From: DASPPK01 sp964399235
GTDB lineage: Archaea > Thermoproteota > Bathyarchaeia > Bathyarchaeales > Bathycorpusculaceae
Assembly: GCA_964399235.1 (NCBI GenBank)
Contig: CAYNQC010000028.1
Span: forward strand, 1-15,592
Length of the DNA stretch: 15,592 bases
Direction of reading: 5' to 3'
The notes beneath the pieces were generated by a model. The model saw only the letters and a list, made by a program, of their open reading frames with translations, made no database searches and was not told the origin of the DNA. A program made the translations under genes and the position numbers. This document shows, one piece after another, positions 1-7,515 of the stretch (its first letter is position 1; each line of letters begins with the position of its first letter).

Positions 1-140
1 GCATATACATCGCTCCAAACCATGAGACGTTTCTGAGACTCCAATCAAAAGAAAACAAGTTTGACCTCCCAATATCAAGAGTAGGAATCTCTAGAAAAGA
101 GATTTACAATGCCATCCAAAACCTGATCCACAAAAAATAG
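1..140 (+). CDS. 3' end of an unidentified protein (partial)
   Basis: A reading frame open from the left edge (first full codon at position 3) runs 45 codons to a TAG at 138-140. The visible C-terminus is polar and ends in a probable helix, SRKEIYNAIQNLIHKK. Its stop lies 3 nt from the end of the convergent gene at 144, which is the tight tail-to-tail spacing seen elsewhere in this window and supports a real gene. No family can be named from so short a tail. A chance open frame of this length is possible, so confidence is moderate. Confidence 0.5.
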   Translation, partial: IYIAPNHETFLRLQSKENKFDLPISRVGISRKEIYNAIQNLIHKK

Positions 141-143
141 GGG

Positions 144-1214
144 TCAACCAATTAGAGGAGTCTCAACCGCAGTATTCCACCACGGCTTGTCCCATTTCTT
201 GTCAACCTTGGGCAAAGCTGCCAAGAGAGAATTGATCCTGCCCACAACCTTTGCGGTCTCGGCAGCGTTCAACCACTTTCCCAAGAGTTCTGTTCGCGCA
301 GCCATGTTTTGAAGATTGAGAATAACCGTCAAAGCCAGCTTCTTGTCCTTGTCCAAAATTCTACGCATCTTGTTCTGGCTGATTTCGCCTTTCCCGTCCC
401 CTACAGCATGGTCCACGAATATCGAGCAGACATCTTTGATATCCTTTTCTTCCATGCCAAGGACAACCCGGTTGGATGTATACCAAGGACATGGCAGGAT
501 CCTGAACTCCTGCCCGTGTTTTTCAAGCAAGGCAGCAACGTCGCTTTTCGAAGCGTCCATAATGAACTGCGATTTCGAAAGAATGAGATATTCTAGACCG
601 ATGGTGAACAGATTCTCCCTGGCGTGTTCGAAGCTATCCTTGACTTCTATTTTGTGACGCAAATCTATGGAATCGCAGAAAATATCGAGAACCGTCACAG
701 TCGGAAGCCCTTCTGAGGTGACTCCATTTATCGTCCTAACTCTGTATCTTTGACCTTGGCGCATCGCAATAAAAAGCGCATCCCCCTTAGTCTTGAAATA
801 TGTGAACTCTGTTCCGAAGGCTTTGCTCATACCCAAAAGCAACCTTGAAAAGTTAGAACCCTGGTTCTTGGGAACTATAAAGTCAACGTCCTTTATTGAC
901 CTAGACAGAGCACCCTTTCCGTTAGAATGCTCGCAACAAACCTTCATCGCTGCACCACCAAAAAGCAACGCAGGAATAGATTTCTTGTCAACCTCCTTCT
1001 CATACACATTAGGATATAACCTGCGAAGCTCCGGCGCTTTTTGGCAAGCCCAAATTGTCACAATCGCACATCGCATCGGAAAATAATCCAAGTCGATATA
1101 CGACGGCAGACCAAGTTCCTTCATGATCTCATTGACATCTACAAAAGAAGACAGGGGCAAATCGACTTCATATGAAAATCCACCCGGTTCCTGATAAAGA
1201 ACAGCCTTACCCAT
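144..1214 (-). CDS. Orphan nucleotidyltransferase-fold protein
   Basis: This 356-residue soluble protein has hallmarks of the DNA polymerase beta-like nucleotidyltransferase fold. A GG pair sits at residues 86-87 (LLFGGAAMK), a DxD pair at D109/D111 (IKDVDFIVP), and a candidate third acidic residue at D177 (TVLDIF). The segment around residues 206-230 resembles the helical part of AbiEii- or MNT-like proteins. Proteins of this fold usually transfer a nucleotide to a protein or RNA, and many are toxins or antitoxins, but the substrate here cannot be read from sequence. The start is the ATG at 1214; an in-frame TGA lies about 66 nt upstream, with no better start between. No Shine-Dalgarno is clear. 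It is convergent with the partial gene on the left and divergent from the small membrane protein on the right. No HEPN partner is visible. Fold assignment is fairly confident; function is unknown. Confidence 0.75.
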   Translation of the reverse strand: MGKAVLYQEPGGFSYEVDLPLSSFVDVNEIMKELGLPSYIDLDYFPMRCAIVTIWACQKAPELRRLYPNVYEKEVDKKSIPALLFGGAAMKVCCEHSNGKGALSRSIKDVDFIVPKNQGSNFSRLLLGMSKAFGTEFTYFKTKGDALFIAMRQGQRYRVRTINGVTSEGLPTVTVLDIFCDSIDLRHKIEVKDSFEHARENLFTIGLEYLILSKSQFIMDASKSDVAALLEKHGQEFRILPCPWYTSNRVVLGMEEKDIKDVCSIFVDHAVGDGKGEISQNKMRRILDKDKKLALTVILNLQNMAARTELLGKWLNAAETAKVVGRINSLLAALPKVDKKWDKPWWNTAVETPLIG

Positions 1215-1280
1215 AAATTCACAGCCAAACCCTTGATATTCCAGATCATCAAACTGCTGCTTCTCGATTCTAGAGCTTCA

Positions 1281-1290
1281 CCTATATATT
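1281..1290 (-). promoter_or_regulatory. TATA-like element for the nucleotidyltransferase gene
   Basis: On the - strand the sequence reads AATATATAGG. An archaeal TATA box here would start transcription about 25 nt downstream, near 1259, giving a leader of roughly 45 nt before the ATG at 1214. This rests on motif and position only. Confidence 0.35.
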
Positions 1291-1372
1291 GTTTGACAGC
1301 TTTGGAGAAACAAGATTCATGACCTTGTTCCTCCACGCCATTTTCTACATCAGATTTCACAGAATGTAATTC

Positions 1373-1406
1373 TAATATAGCCGTCTTTCGCAAGTATAAG
1401 AAAGGT
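1373..1406 (+). promoter_or_regulatory. TATA-like element and ribosome binding site for the small membrane protein
   Basis: TAATATAG at 1373-1380 could be a TATA box, placing transcription start near 1403. AAAGGT at 1401-1406 lies 11 nt before the ATG at 1418 and could serve as a Shine-Dalgarno only if transcription starts at or before it. A short perfect palindrome, AGAAT-GTA-ATTCT (1361-1373), abuts the TATA element and could be an operator, but its arms are only 5 bp. Confidence 0.3.
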
Positions 1407-1417
1407 CGAAATTCACG

Positions 1418-1891
1418 ATGGTCTCATTAACTGAATGGACTGCCATATTGTCGGCGTTGGCAGGAGTGTCTGCAACGATATTTATCGTTCTGCAGCTGAG
1501 GCACATGGAGCAGCACAGGAACCTCGAGATTACTATGAAGCTTTTCGAATGGGCAGGAGAAGAGAGACTTCGCAAAGCCTTCAGATGGGTCGAAGAGGAT
1601 TTCCAATTCGAAAATTACGAGAAATACAAGGCAGGGGAAGACAAGAGCTTCGAAGTCAGTGATTACCCCTACGAAGTGGAAGCTTACTTTGAAGAAGTGG
1701 GTTTTCTGGTCAACAAAAAGTTTGTAGACCTAGACGTAATTGTGGACCGTCTCGGAGCCTACATAATCTCAAACTGGAAAAGGTTGGAGCCTTGGATAAA
1801 GGCTATGCAGAAGGAAAGAGGCGATAAGACCTTCGGAGAACATTTCCAGATACTTTATGAAAAAACAGTTGCGTATATGAAGACGCCTTAG
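1418..1891 (+). CDS. Small membrane-anchored protein, DUF4760-like
   Basis: This is a 157-residue protein. One N-terminal hydrophobic segment (about residues 7-26) is followed by a basic/aromatic polar domain rich in Glu, Lys, Phe and Tyr. An N-terminal anchor followed by QLRHMEQHRNLEITMKLFEW and an all-helical region resembles DUF4760-type proteins, whose function is not established. The cytoplasmic side is inferred from the positive residues after the membrane segment. The ATG at 1418 is preceded by AAAGGT. The gene is convergent with the MFS transporter 39 nt downstream; that gap contains a short T run (1920-1924) that could end transcription. No catalytic motif is visible. Confidence 0.7.
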   Translation: MVSLTEWTAILSALAGVSATIFIVLQLRHMEQHRNLEITMKLFEWAGEERLRKAFRWVEEDFQFENYEKYKAGEDKSFEVSDYPYEVEAYFEEVGFLVNKKFVDLDVIVDRLGAYIISNWKRLEPWIKAMQKERGDKTFGEHFQILYEKTVAYMKTP

Positions 1892-1930
1892 AAAGAGATC
1901 CACCAGAAAGGGTGCAGGGCTTTTTGACAT

Positions 1931-3124
1931 TCATCGGATCCTAAGTGTATATGCCATAGCTATCCCAGCTGCTGCAAAAACGACCATTGCAAGGAAACAC
2001 GGCGCATAAGATTGAGTTAAGTCTTTCACAAGACCTATCGAGGGCTGCGCGACTGCCGCCCCAATATTCATACAAGTACTAGTTATCCCGAATCCGATGC
2101 TTGCCAAGGCTGGGCCCAATATTTGTGGAGGCAACGTGGACATTATTGCAGGCACCATTGCTGCGGAAATTCCTAGAAGCAAGACTGAGGCAACCAATAT
2201 CAACCCAGAGGAAAGACCTGTCAAGACCAAGGCACAAGCCATTAATATGAAACCCAGCAGGGCGAACGGCTTTCGTCTTCCCGTCCTGTCTGACAAGTAA
2301 CCATAAATCGGAACGCAAAACACCGCCGCCCACATTAAGAGACTGGCCAAGAAACTTGCCTGCACTCTGGGAATGCCCCTAAACTCCTCAAAAAGAGTTG
2401 GAGCCCACGTTGTGAAGGATAAGCCGACAGCGTTGAAGAACAGCCATGCAAACCCAACCTTCCAAATCTCTCTATTCAGGAGGGCTGTCCGCGCAGGTCC
2501 TTTCTTTTTTTGACCTGTTAACGGTCCTGCCTTGACCATCGTCAAAAAGACAATCATTGACACAACGCCAACGACTGAACTAATATGAAATGGGAAGCGC
2601 CAGCCAAAACTTGTCGATAATAAGCTAGATGTGGGCAAGGCTATCACCGTTGCCAATGGCATGTTGATTCCGAAGAGACCCATGGCCTTGCCCAGATCCT
2701 CTCTCGAGAACCACTGAGCGATTAGAGTAGACGTTGCTGTTGTCACAAAAGCGCCTCCTAGACCGAGTATGAAACGACCAATAAGAAGCATGGAAAAAGA
2801 GTTTGCAAAAGCAGAAACCACAGAGCCAAGGACTACTCCTAACAGTGACAGAGTTCCAACTGTCCTAACTCGGTATTTTCCAAGGAGAAAGCCTGCAGGT
2901 AGACTCAATAGAATTCCCGGTATCAAGACTACGGACATCGCCAGAGCAATCACAGCATCTGAGCTGACATGAAACTCGACCTTGGCCGAAGGGATAAGGG
3001 GTGGAAATGATTGAAAAGCAAATGCATAGGCTACGAAGGCAAACAAAGAGACACCTAAAACGACCCACCGATATGTTGACTTTTGGTCGCTTCGTTCCGT
3101 TTCCATGAGCGGCATAACCCGCAT
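1931..3124 (-). CDS. MFS transporter
   Basis: This integral membrane protein has about 12 hydrophobic segments and fits the usual MFS length of about 400 residues. The inter-helix motif A is clear in the second half (GYLSDRTGRRKPFALLG). The matching first-half loop is weaker (GFLLGKYRVRTVG). The overall pattern suits a general solute transporter of the major facilitator superfamily driven by an ion gradient, but the substrate cannot be named. The start is uncertain: the frame is open to a TTG at 3151, with ATG codons at 3124, 3115 and 3106. None has a good Shine-Dalgarno, and the ATG at 3106 starts just ahead of the first membrane segment. It follows the zinc-ribbon gene on the same strand with a gap of only 7-35 nt, so the two are probably co-transcribed. 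Confidence 0.88.
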   Translation of the reverse strand: MRVMPLMETERSDQKSTYRWVVLGVSLFAFVAYAFAFQSFPPLIPSAKVEFHVSSDAVIALAMSVVLIPGILLSLPAGFLLGKYRVRTVGTLSLLGVVLGSVVSAFANSFSMLLIGRFILGLGGAFVTTATSTLIAQWFSREDLGKAMGLFGINMPLATVIALPTSSLLSTSFGWRFPFHISSVVGVVSMIVFLTMVKAGPLTGQKKKGPARTALLNREIWKVGFAWLFFNAVGLSFTTWAPTLFEEFRGIPRVQASFLASLLMWAAVFCVPIYGYLSDRTGRRKPFALLGFILMACALVLTGLSSGLILVASVLLLGISAAMVPAIMSTLPPQILGPALASIGFGITSTCMNIGAAVAQPSIGLVKDLTQSYAPCFLAMVVFAAAGIAMAYTLRIR

Positions 3125-3158
3125 GTTCTCTAATAAGGTTGCCCATTTCAAGCGAAAG

Positions 3159-3776
3159 CTAACCCGTATACTCCGGCTGAGCTGTCTGGCAATATTGACA
3201 CTGTTCGGATGCTATCGGAATCTCCTTACCGCATTCCACGCATTTTTTCATAAACGCCTGCGATCCGGTTCGAGCTCGATACTCGCGGACACTAACTGGT
3301 TTTTTTCGGATCCGCATACTCGCCAAGGAAGCTGCCATTGTGATAAGACCTATTAAAAGTAACCCAATTGCCGAGCTACCATCAGAATGAAAAGGAGTAG
3401 CTATCGCGACGATAAACATGAGGAGAAAAACACCCGAAGACACGAGGCCGAAGACCGAAACGATTGTGCCCATTGCATTTCGGCTCTTAAAGCATTTGGC
3501 GCACAAATTTAGTCTCAAATGGTTAGCCTCGAAAACAAGCAGACATTGGTCACAAAAACTGTTGCTACAATCGTTGCAGAGACCTAGAGCCAGGAAGTCA
3601 GGGTGGTTTGGACATCTTTGAATAGCCCCGCCCAACCGGGGTGGAACAAGAACCTCAGCACCGCAATAACGACATTTCACCTGGACAATTCCAGCTGGGA
3701 TAGTCTCGCCATGCGGTGCTCCACAGAAAGGACAGATCAGAACTTCTTCTGTCACCGGCAGCTCACTAATAGGCAA
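3159..3776 (-). CDS. Zinc-ribbon / B-box-like membrane protein
   Basis: This 205-residue protein carries three cysteine-rich modules and two membrane helices. An N-terminal zinc ribbon uses C15/C18 and C35/C38. A B-box-like block follows: C55, H58, C67, C70, C75, C78, C92 and C95. Two hydrophobic segments span about residues 103-127 and 136-154. A second zinc ribbon near the C-terminus uses C179/C182 and C193/C196. Such modules usually bind protein or nucleic acid partners, so a membrane-tethered adaptor is plausible, but no function is known. The start is a TTG at 3774-3776 with no upstream Shine-Dalgarno. TTTAAA about 20 nt upstream would place transcription start near this codon, so a leaderless message is likely. 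The MFS gene follows directly downstream. Confidence 0.8.
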   Translation of the reverse strand: MPISELPVTEEVLICPFCGAPHGETIPAGIVQVKCRYCGAEVLVPPRLGGAIQRCPNHPDFLALGLCNDCSNSFCDQCLLVFEANHLRLNLCAKCFKSRNAMGTIVSVFGLVSSGVFLLMFIVAIATPFHSDGSSAIGLLLIGLITMAASLASMRIRKKPVSVREYRARTGSQAFMKKCVECGKEIPIASEQCQYCQTAQPEYTG

Positions 3777-3793
3777 TTATCAATCAAGGAGGA

Positions 3794-3799
3794 TTTAAA
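3794..3799. promoter_or_regulatory. Shared palindromic TATA-like element between zinc-ribbon gene and grpE
   Basis: TTTAAA is its own reverse complement, so it can be read as a TATA core on either strand. About 26 nt away it would start the - strand message near 3770 (zinc-ribbon TTG at 3776) and the + strand message near 3822 (chaperone operon). A second + strand candidate is TTATATTT at 3829-3836, giving a start near 3858. No bacterial CIRCE heat-shock repeat is present. Confidence 0.4.
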
Positions 3800-3884
3800 C
3801 TGTGAAGCTTTTTTCAGGTGGTAAATGGTTATATTTCTGTTTGTACAAGCTAAAAAACCAACATCTTGCACGGAGATTAACCGA

Positions 3885-4427
3885 ATGGCGGAAGAAAAGG
3901 AAGAGCAACTGAATACTGATGAACAACTCCAAGTACTTGAAAAAGACTTGAAAACCGAAAAGCAGCGTGCAGAAGAGTACCTTACGCAGCTGAAGTATGC
4001 CAAGGCAGATCTTGAGAACTTGAAGAAGAGATGTGACCGGCAGGTCGAAGACGTGAGGAAATATGGCAACGAACGCATAGTAATCGAATTGCTTGACGTT
4101 GTTGACGAGCTGGAGCTGGCAATAGACTCATCGCGCTCTTCCGGTTCTGCCGAAGCCCTTATCCAAGGTGTTGAAATGACGCTTAAGAAGCTTAAGAAAA
4201 TCTTGGAGAATGAAGGCGTCTCGTCTATAAAGTGCACAGGTGAACCCTTTGACCCTGCAAAGCACAATGCAGTATCTAGGACTGAAAAAAAGGGTGTTGA
4301 CGGGTGCACAATAGTTGAAGAAGTTAGGAAAGGTTATACCATGAGGGAAAAAGTGATTAGACCGAGTATAGTTAGGGTTGTCGTGCAACCTTCAAAGTCA
4401 CAAGAGGAGATGAATTCAGATGAGTAA
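3885..4427 (+). CDS. grpE: GrpE, nucleotide exchange factor of DnaK
   Basis: GrpE speeds ADP release from DnaK so that ATP can rebind and substrate is let go. The 180-residue protein has the family layout: a charged N-terminus, a long coiled coil (about residues 10-65) for dimerisation, a helical section, and the C-terminal beta domain with the GrpE signature. That signature runs from FDPAKHNAVS through KGYTMREKVIRPSIVRVVV. I chose the ATG at 3885 (MAEEKEEQ) because GGAG lies 9 nt upstream. An in-frame ATG at 3825 would add 20 hydrophobic, non-family residues, but it could be a leaderless start from the 3794 element. The 3' end overlaps dnaK by 8 nt, implying translational coupling. Confidence 0.95.
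   Translation: MAEEKEEQLNTDEQLQVLEKDLKTEKQRAEEYLTQLKYAKADLENLKKRCDRQVEDVRKYGNERIVIELLDVVDELELAIDSSRSSGSAEALIQGVEMTLKKLKKILENEGVSSIKCTGEPFDPAKHNAVSRTEKKGVDGCTIVEEVRKGYTMREKVIRPSIVRVVVQPSKSQEEMNSDE
4404..4409 (+). promoter_or_regulatory. Ribosome binding site of dnaK inside grpE
   Basis: GAGGAG lies within the last codons of grpE, 10 nt before the dnaK ATG at 4420, and fixes that start. Confidence 0.6.
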
Positions 4428-6300
4428 TGTAAAACCCGGAGAGAAAATTCTGGGAATAGATTTAGGAACAACCAACTCTGCAGCCGCGATCTACGAAGGC
4501 GGAAGAGCTACCGTGATCCCGAGTGCCGAAGGACCGACGATGGCTGGCAAAATGTTCCCATCAGTTGTCGCCTTTACGAAGGACGGCACACTTTTGGTAG
4601 GCGAATCCGCAAAGAGACAAGCGACGGCAAACCCCGAAGGCACCGTCTACGAGATCAAGAGAAAAATGGGCACGGACTACAAAGTCAACGTTGCAGGCAA
4701 GGACTATACACCCCAACAGATCTCTGCCTTCATCCTGCAGAAAATAAAGAAGGACACTGAAACCTATTTGGGAACAACTACAAGAAAAGCTGTCATCACG
4801 GTTCCAGCCCACTTTAACGACAACCAACGTCAAGCCACGAAGGATGCAGGCGAAATAGCGGGCTTCGAAGTTGCAAGGATAATCAATGAACCGACAGCAG
4901 CCTGTTTGGCTTACGGAATTGACAAACTAGAAAAAGAGATGAAAATACTGGTTTTCAGTTTCGGCGGTGGCACACATGATGTGACGCTGATGGATTTTGG
5001 TAAGGGGGTCTTCCAAGTTCTGTCAACGAGCGGCGACACACAAACGGGTGGGACAGACTTAGACAGAGCGGTGATGGACTATCTGATAGAAGAGTTTCAG
5101 AGACAAACAGGCATCGATCTCCGCAACGACAAAATGGCGATTTCAAGACTGAAGGAAGCTTCTGAGAAGGCAAAGATCGAACTTTCAACGTTGATGACCA
5201 CAGACCTCGACTTGCCATTCCTGTACAACGATGCCTCAGGACCAAAACATCTGCATTTGACATTGTCAAGAGCCAAACTTGAGACATTGGCACAACCTGT
5301 GGTCCAAAGAACCGAGCGCACGCTTGTGAAAGCACTCGAAGACGCGAAGCTCACCCCGAAAGACATAGACAAGATAATTCTCATCGGCGGTATGACGCGC
5401 ATGCCCTATGTTCAGAGGTTCGTCGAAAAGATCATGGGAAAACCTGCAGAAAGAGGGGTGGATCCTATGGAATGTGTTGCGATCGGCGCAGCGATACAAG
5501 GTGCAGTTTTGACGGGAGAAGTCAAAGACCTGCTGCTCCTAGACGTAACACCATTGTCCCTTGGCGTGGAAACACTGGGTCACGTAGCCACAAAGATTCT
5601 GGAAAAGAACACAACTATTCCCACAAGAAGAAGCCAGATATTCACAACAGCAGTCGACTTTCAAACAGCCGTGACAATACACGTGCTTCAAGGCGAACGC
5701 CCAATGGCAACTGACAACGTTTCCCTCGGAATGTTCAACTTAGAAGGAATTCCGCCAGCTCCAAGAGGCGTGCCGCAAATCGAAGTCACCTTTGACATAG
5801 ATGCAAACGGAATACTGAACGTGACCGCAAAAGACTTGGGCACTGGCAAAGAAGCAAAGATCACGATCACAGCATCCACCAAACTCTCAAAGGAAGAGAA
5901 AGAGCGACTGATCAAACAAGCAGAAGAATTCGCTGAGCAAGACAAAAAGAAACGTGAAGAAGCCGACATGAGAAACAACGCTGACAACATGATCTACACG
6001 GCGGAGAAGACGAAGAAAGACCTCGGAGAAAAACTCACTCAAGACCAGAAGAACAACATAGACGCCGCTGTTTCAGCACTGAAAGACGCCCTAGCAGGTA
6101 CTGATACCGACAAGATCAAGGCAAAATCTGATGAGCTCACGAAAGTGCTTCAAGAAGTCGGAACAGTCATCTACCAACAGGCAGCTGCTGAACAAGCAAG
6201 GCAGAAGGAACAAACAGGCACAGGACCAGTAGGTCCTGAGCCCGAACCTGGCCCTGCTGGAGACAAAGTTGTTGACTCAGAAGACTATAAGGTGAAATAA
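4420..6300 (+). CDS. dnaK: DnaK (Hsp70) chaperone with an unusual ATP-site residue
   Basis: Hsp70 binds exposed hydrophobic peptides and releases them in an ATP cycle run by DnaJ and GrpE. The 626-residue protein is full length: ATPase domain (to about 385), interdomain linker with DLLLLDVTPLSLG, substrate-binding beta domain, helical lid and a Gly/Pro/Glu tail ending in DSEDYKVK. The phosphate-1 loop is intact (GIDLGTTNS, D14), as are K80 (EIKRKMG) and E157 (INEPTA). Phosphate-2 reads VFSFGGGTHDV, where the family has DLGGGTFDV. The first Asp (D199 in bovine Hsc70) is therefore S180, and the Phe after Thr is H186; T185 and D187 remain. Hsc70 D199 helps hold the metal and nucleotide, so weaker ATP hydrolysis might be expected. 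The codon for S180 is agt. The tyrosine usual in the VPAYF motif is also His (VPAHF). The gene lies between grpE and dnaJ. Confidence 0.97.
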   Translation: MSNVKPGEKILGIDLGTTNSAAAIYEGGRATVIPSAEGPTMAGKMFPSVVAFTKDGTLLVGESAKRQATANPEGTVYEIKRKMGTDYKVNVAGKDYTPQQISAFILQKIKKDTETYLGTTTRKAVITVPAHFNDNQRQATKDAGEIAGFEVARIINEPTAACLAYGIDKLEKEMKILVFSFGGGTHDVTLMDFGKGVFQVLSTSGDTQTGGTDLDRAVMDYLIEEFQRQTGIDLRNDKMAISRLKEASEKAKIELSTLMTTDLDLPFLYNDASGPKHLHLTLSRAKLETLAQPVVQRTERTLVKALEDAKLTPKDIDKIILIGGMTRMPYVQRFVEKIMGKPAERGVDPMECVAIGAAIQGAVLTGEVKDLLLLDVTPLSLGVETLGHVATKILEKNTTIPTRRSQIFTTAVDFQTAVTIHVLQGERPMATDNVSLGMFNLEGIPPAPRGVPQIEVTFDIDANGILNVTAKDLGTGKEAKITITASTKLSKEEKERLIKQAEEFAEQDKKKREEADMRNNADNMIYTAEKTKKDLGEKLTQDQKNNIDAAVSALKDALAGTDTDKIKAKSDELTKVLQEVGTVIYQQAAAEQARQKEQTGTGPVGPEPEPGPAGDKVVDSEDYKVK

Positions 6301-6353
6301 GAATACTGAGCAAACCCAATGTCGCACTACATTACTGACTTGATGATTAAGAG

Positions 6354-7475
6354 ATGGCCAACAAGAGAGACTACTATGAGGTTCTCGGTGTTCCCAGAAC
6401 CGCTTCAAAAGATGAAATAAAAGACGCTTACAGAAAGCTTGCTTTGCAGTATCACCCAGACAGAAACAAATCGCCAGATGCAGAGGAAAAATTCAAGGAA
6501 ATATCCGAAGCTTATGCTGTTCTGTCAGACGGCGAGAAGAGAACTCAATATGATCAGTTAGGTCACACAGGCTTCGACCAACGTTACACTTCTGAAGACA
6601 TATTTAGGGGAGCAGATTTCGAGTCGATTTTCAGAGACATAGGATTCGGCTCAGGCTTTAGAGATATTTTCAGCGTTTTTTTAGGGGACAGAGGCTTCAG
6701 GGAAAGAGAAGTAAGAGGTCGAGACATCGGCTATGACCTTCAAATCACTTTGGAAGACGCGGCAAGAGGCGCGGAAAAAGAAGTTGACATCGAGAGAATC
6801 GAAAAGTGTGACGTTTGCGGTGGCAGCGGCGCCGCACCGAACACGTCTCCCAGGTCTTGTCCACGATGCAATGGCGCCGGAAAAATCCAGAGCACAACCA
6901 GAAACGCCTTCGGAATGTTTGTTCGAGTCATACCGTGCCCAACATGTGGAGGACGAGGCAAAATCATCGATAAACCCTGCCCACAATGCAGAGGCAGCAG
7001 TGTGATACAAAAAGATCGAAGAATCACCGTCAAGATTCCGCCAGGAATAGACGATGGGTACCAGCTCAGACTTTCCGGAGAAGGAGAAATGACTCCTGGA
7101 GCAGAGTACCCCGGAGACCTCTACGTAATGATCCACATTGCACCTCATCGATATTTCAAAAGAGACGAAGATGACCTTCTCTACAATCTGTCGATAGGCT
7201 TTCCCCAAGCCGCACTCGGCACAGAAGTTACAATCCCAACACTTGATGAAAACACGAGCATAAACATACGCCCTGGAACACAACCAGGAGAAGTGATCAG
7301 ACTCAGAGGAAAAGGCATGCCAAGATTCAGGGGATACGGAAGAGGCGACATGCTAGTGAGAGTCTACATAGCGGTGCCTGAAAAACTGACAGAACAACAG
7401 AGAATCCTCCTTGAACAATTAGCAAAAGAATTTGACCAAAATGTCAAACCGAAGAGTCGTAGACTAAGACTCTGA
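6354..7475 (+). CDS. dnaJ: DnaJ (Hsp40), type I co-chaperone
   Basis: DnaJ delivers unfolded clients to DnaK and stimulates its ATPase. The 373-residue protein has all type I parts in order. The J domain carries the essential HPD at 34-36. A Gly/Phe-rich region covers about 75-118. A zinc domain holds four cysteine pairs at C152/C155, C169/C172, C195/C198 and C209/C212. Two C-terminal client-binding domains follow. Three of the four zinc repeats keep CxxCxGxG; the last reads CPQCRGSS, so its final Gly is replaced by Ser. The ATG at 6354 begins MANKRDYYEVLG, the standard family start, with no strong ribosome site. It lies 53 nt after dnaK, and co-transcription is likely. It ends 40 nt from the convergent rubrerythrin gene. 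Confidence 0.97.
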   Translation: MANKRDYYEVLGVPRTASKDEIKDAYRKLALQYHPDRNKSPDAEEKFKEISEAYAVLSDGEKRTQYDQLGHTGFDQRYTSEDIFRGADFESIFRDIGFGSGFRDIFSVFLGDRGFREREVRGRDIGYDLQITLEDAARGAEKEVDIERIEKCDVCGGSGAAPNTSPRSCPRCNGAGKIQSTTRNAFGMFVRVIPCPTCGGRGKIIDKPCPQCRGSSVIQKDRRITVKIPPGIDDGYQLRLSGEGEMTPGAEYPGDLYVMIHIAPHRYFKRDEDDLLYNLSIGFPQAALGTEVTIPTLDENTSINIRPGTQPGEVIRLRGKGMPRFRGYGRGDMLVRVYIAVPEKLTEQQRILLEQLAKEFDQNVKPKSRRLRL

Positions 7476-7515
7476 AAAACAAAAACGTGGGGTTTTGGGA
7501 GCTAGGTCTCAAATC

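Noticed and set aside
4420..7475. Bacterial CIRCE/HrcA control of the chaperone operon
   Set aside because: No TTAGCACTC-N9-GAGTGCTAA repeat and no hrcA gene are present.
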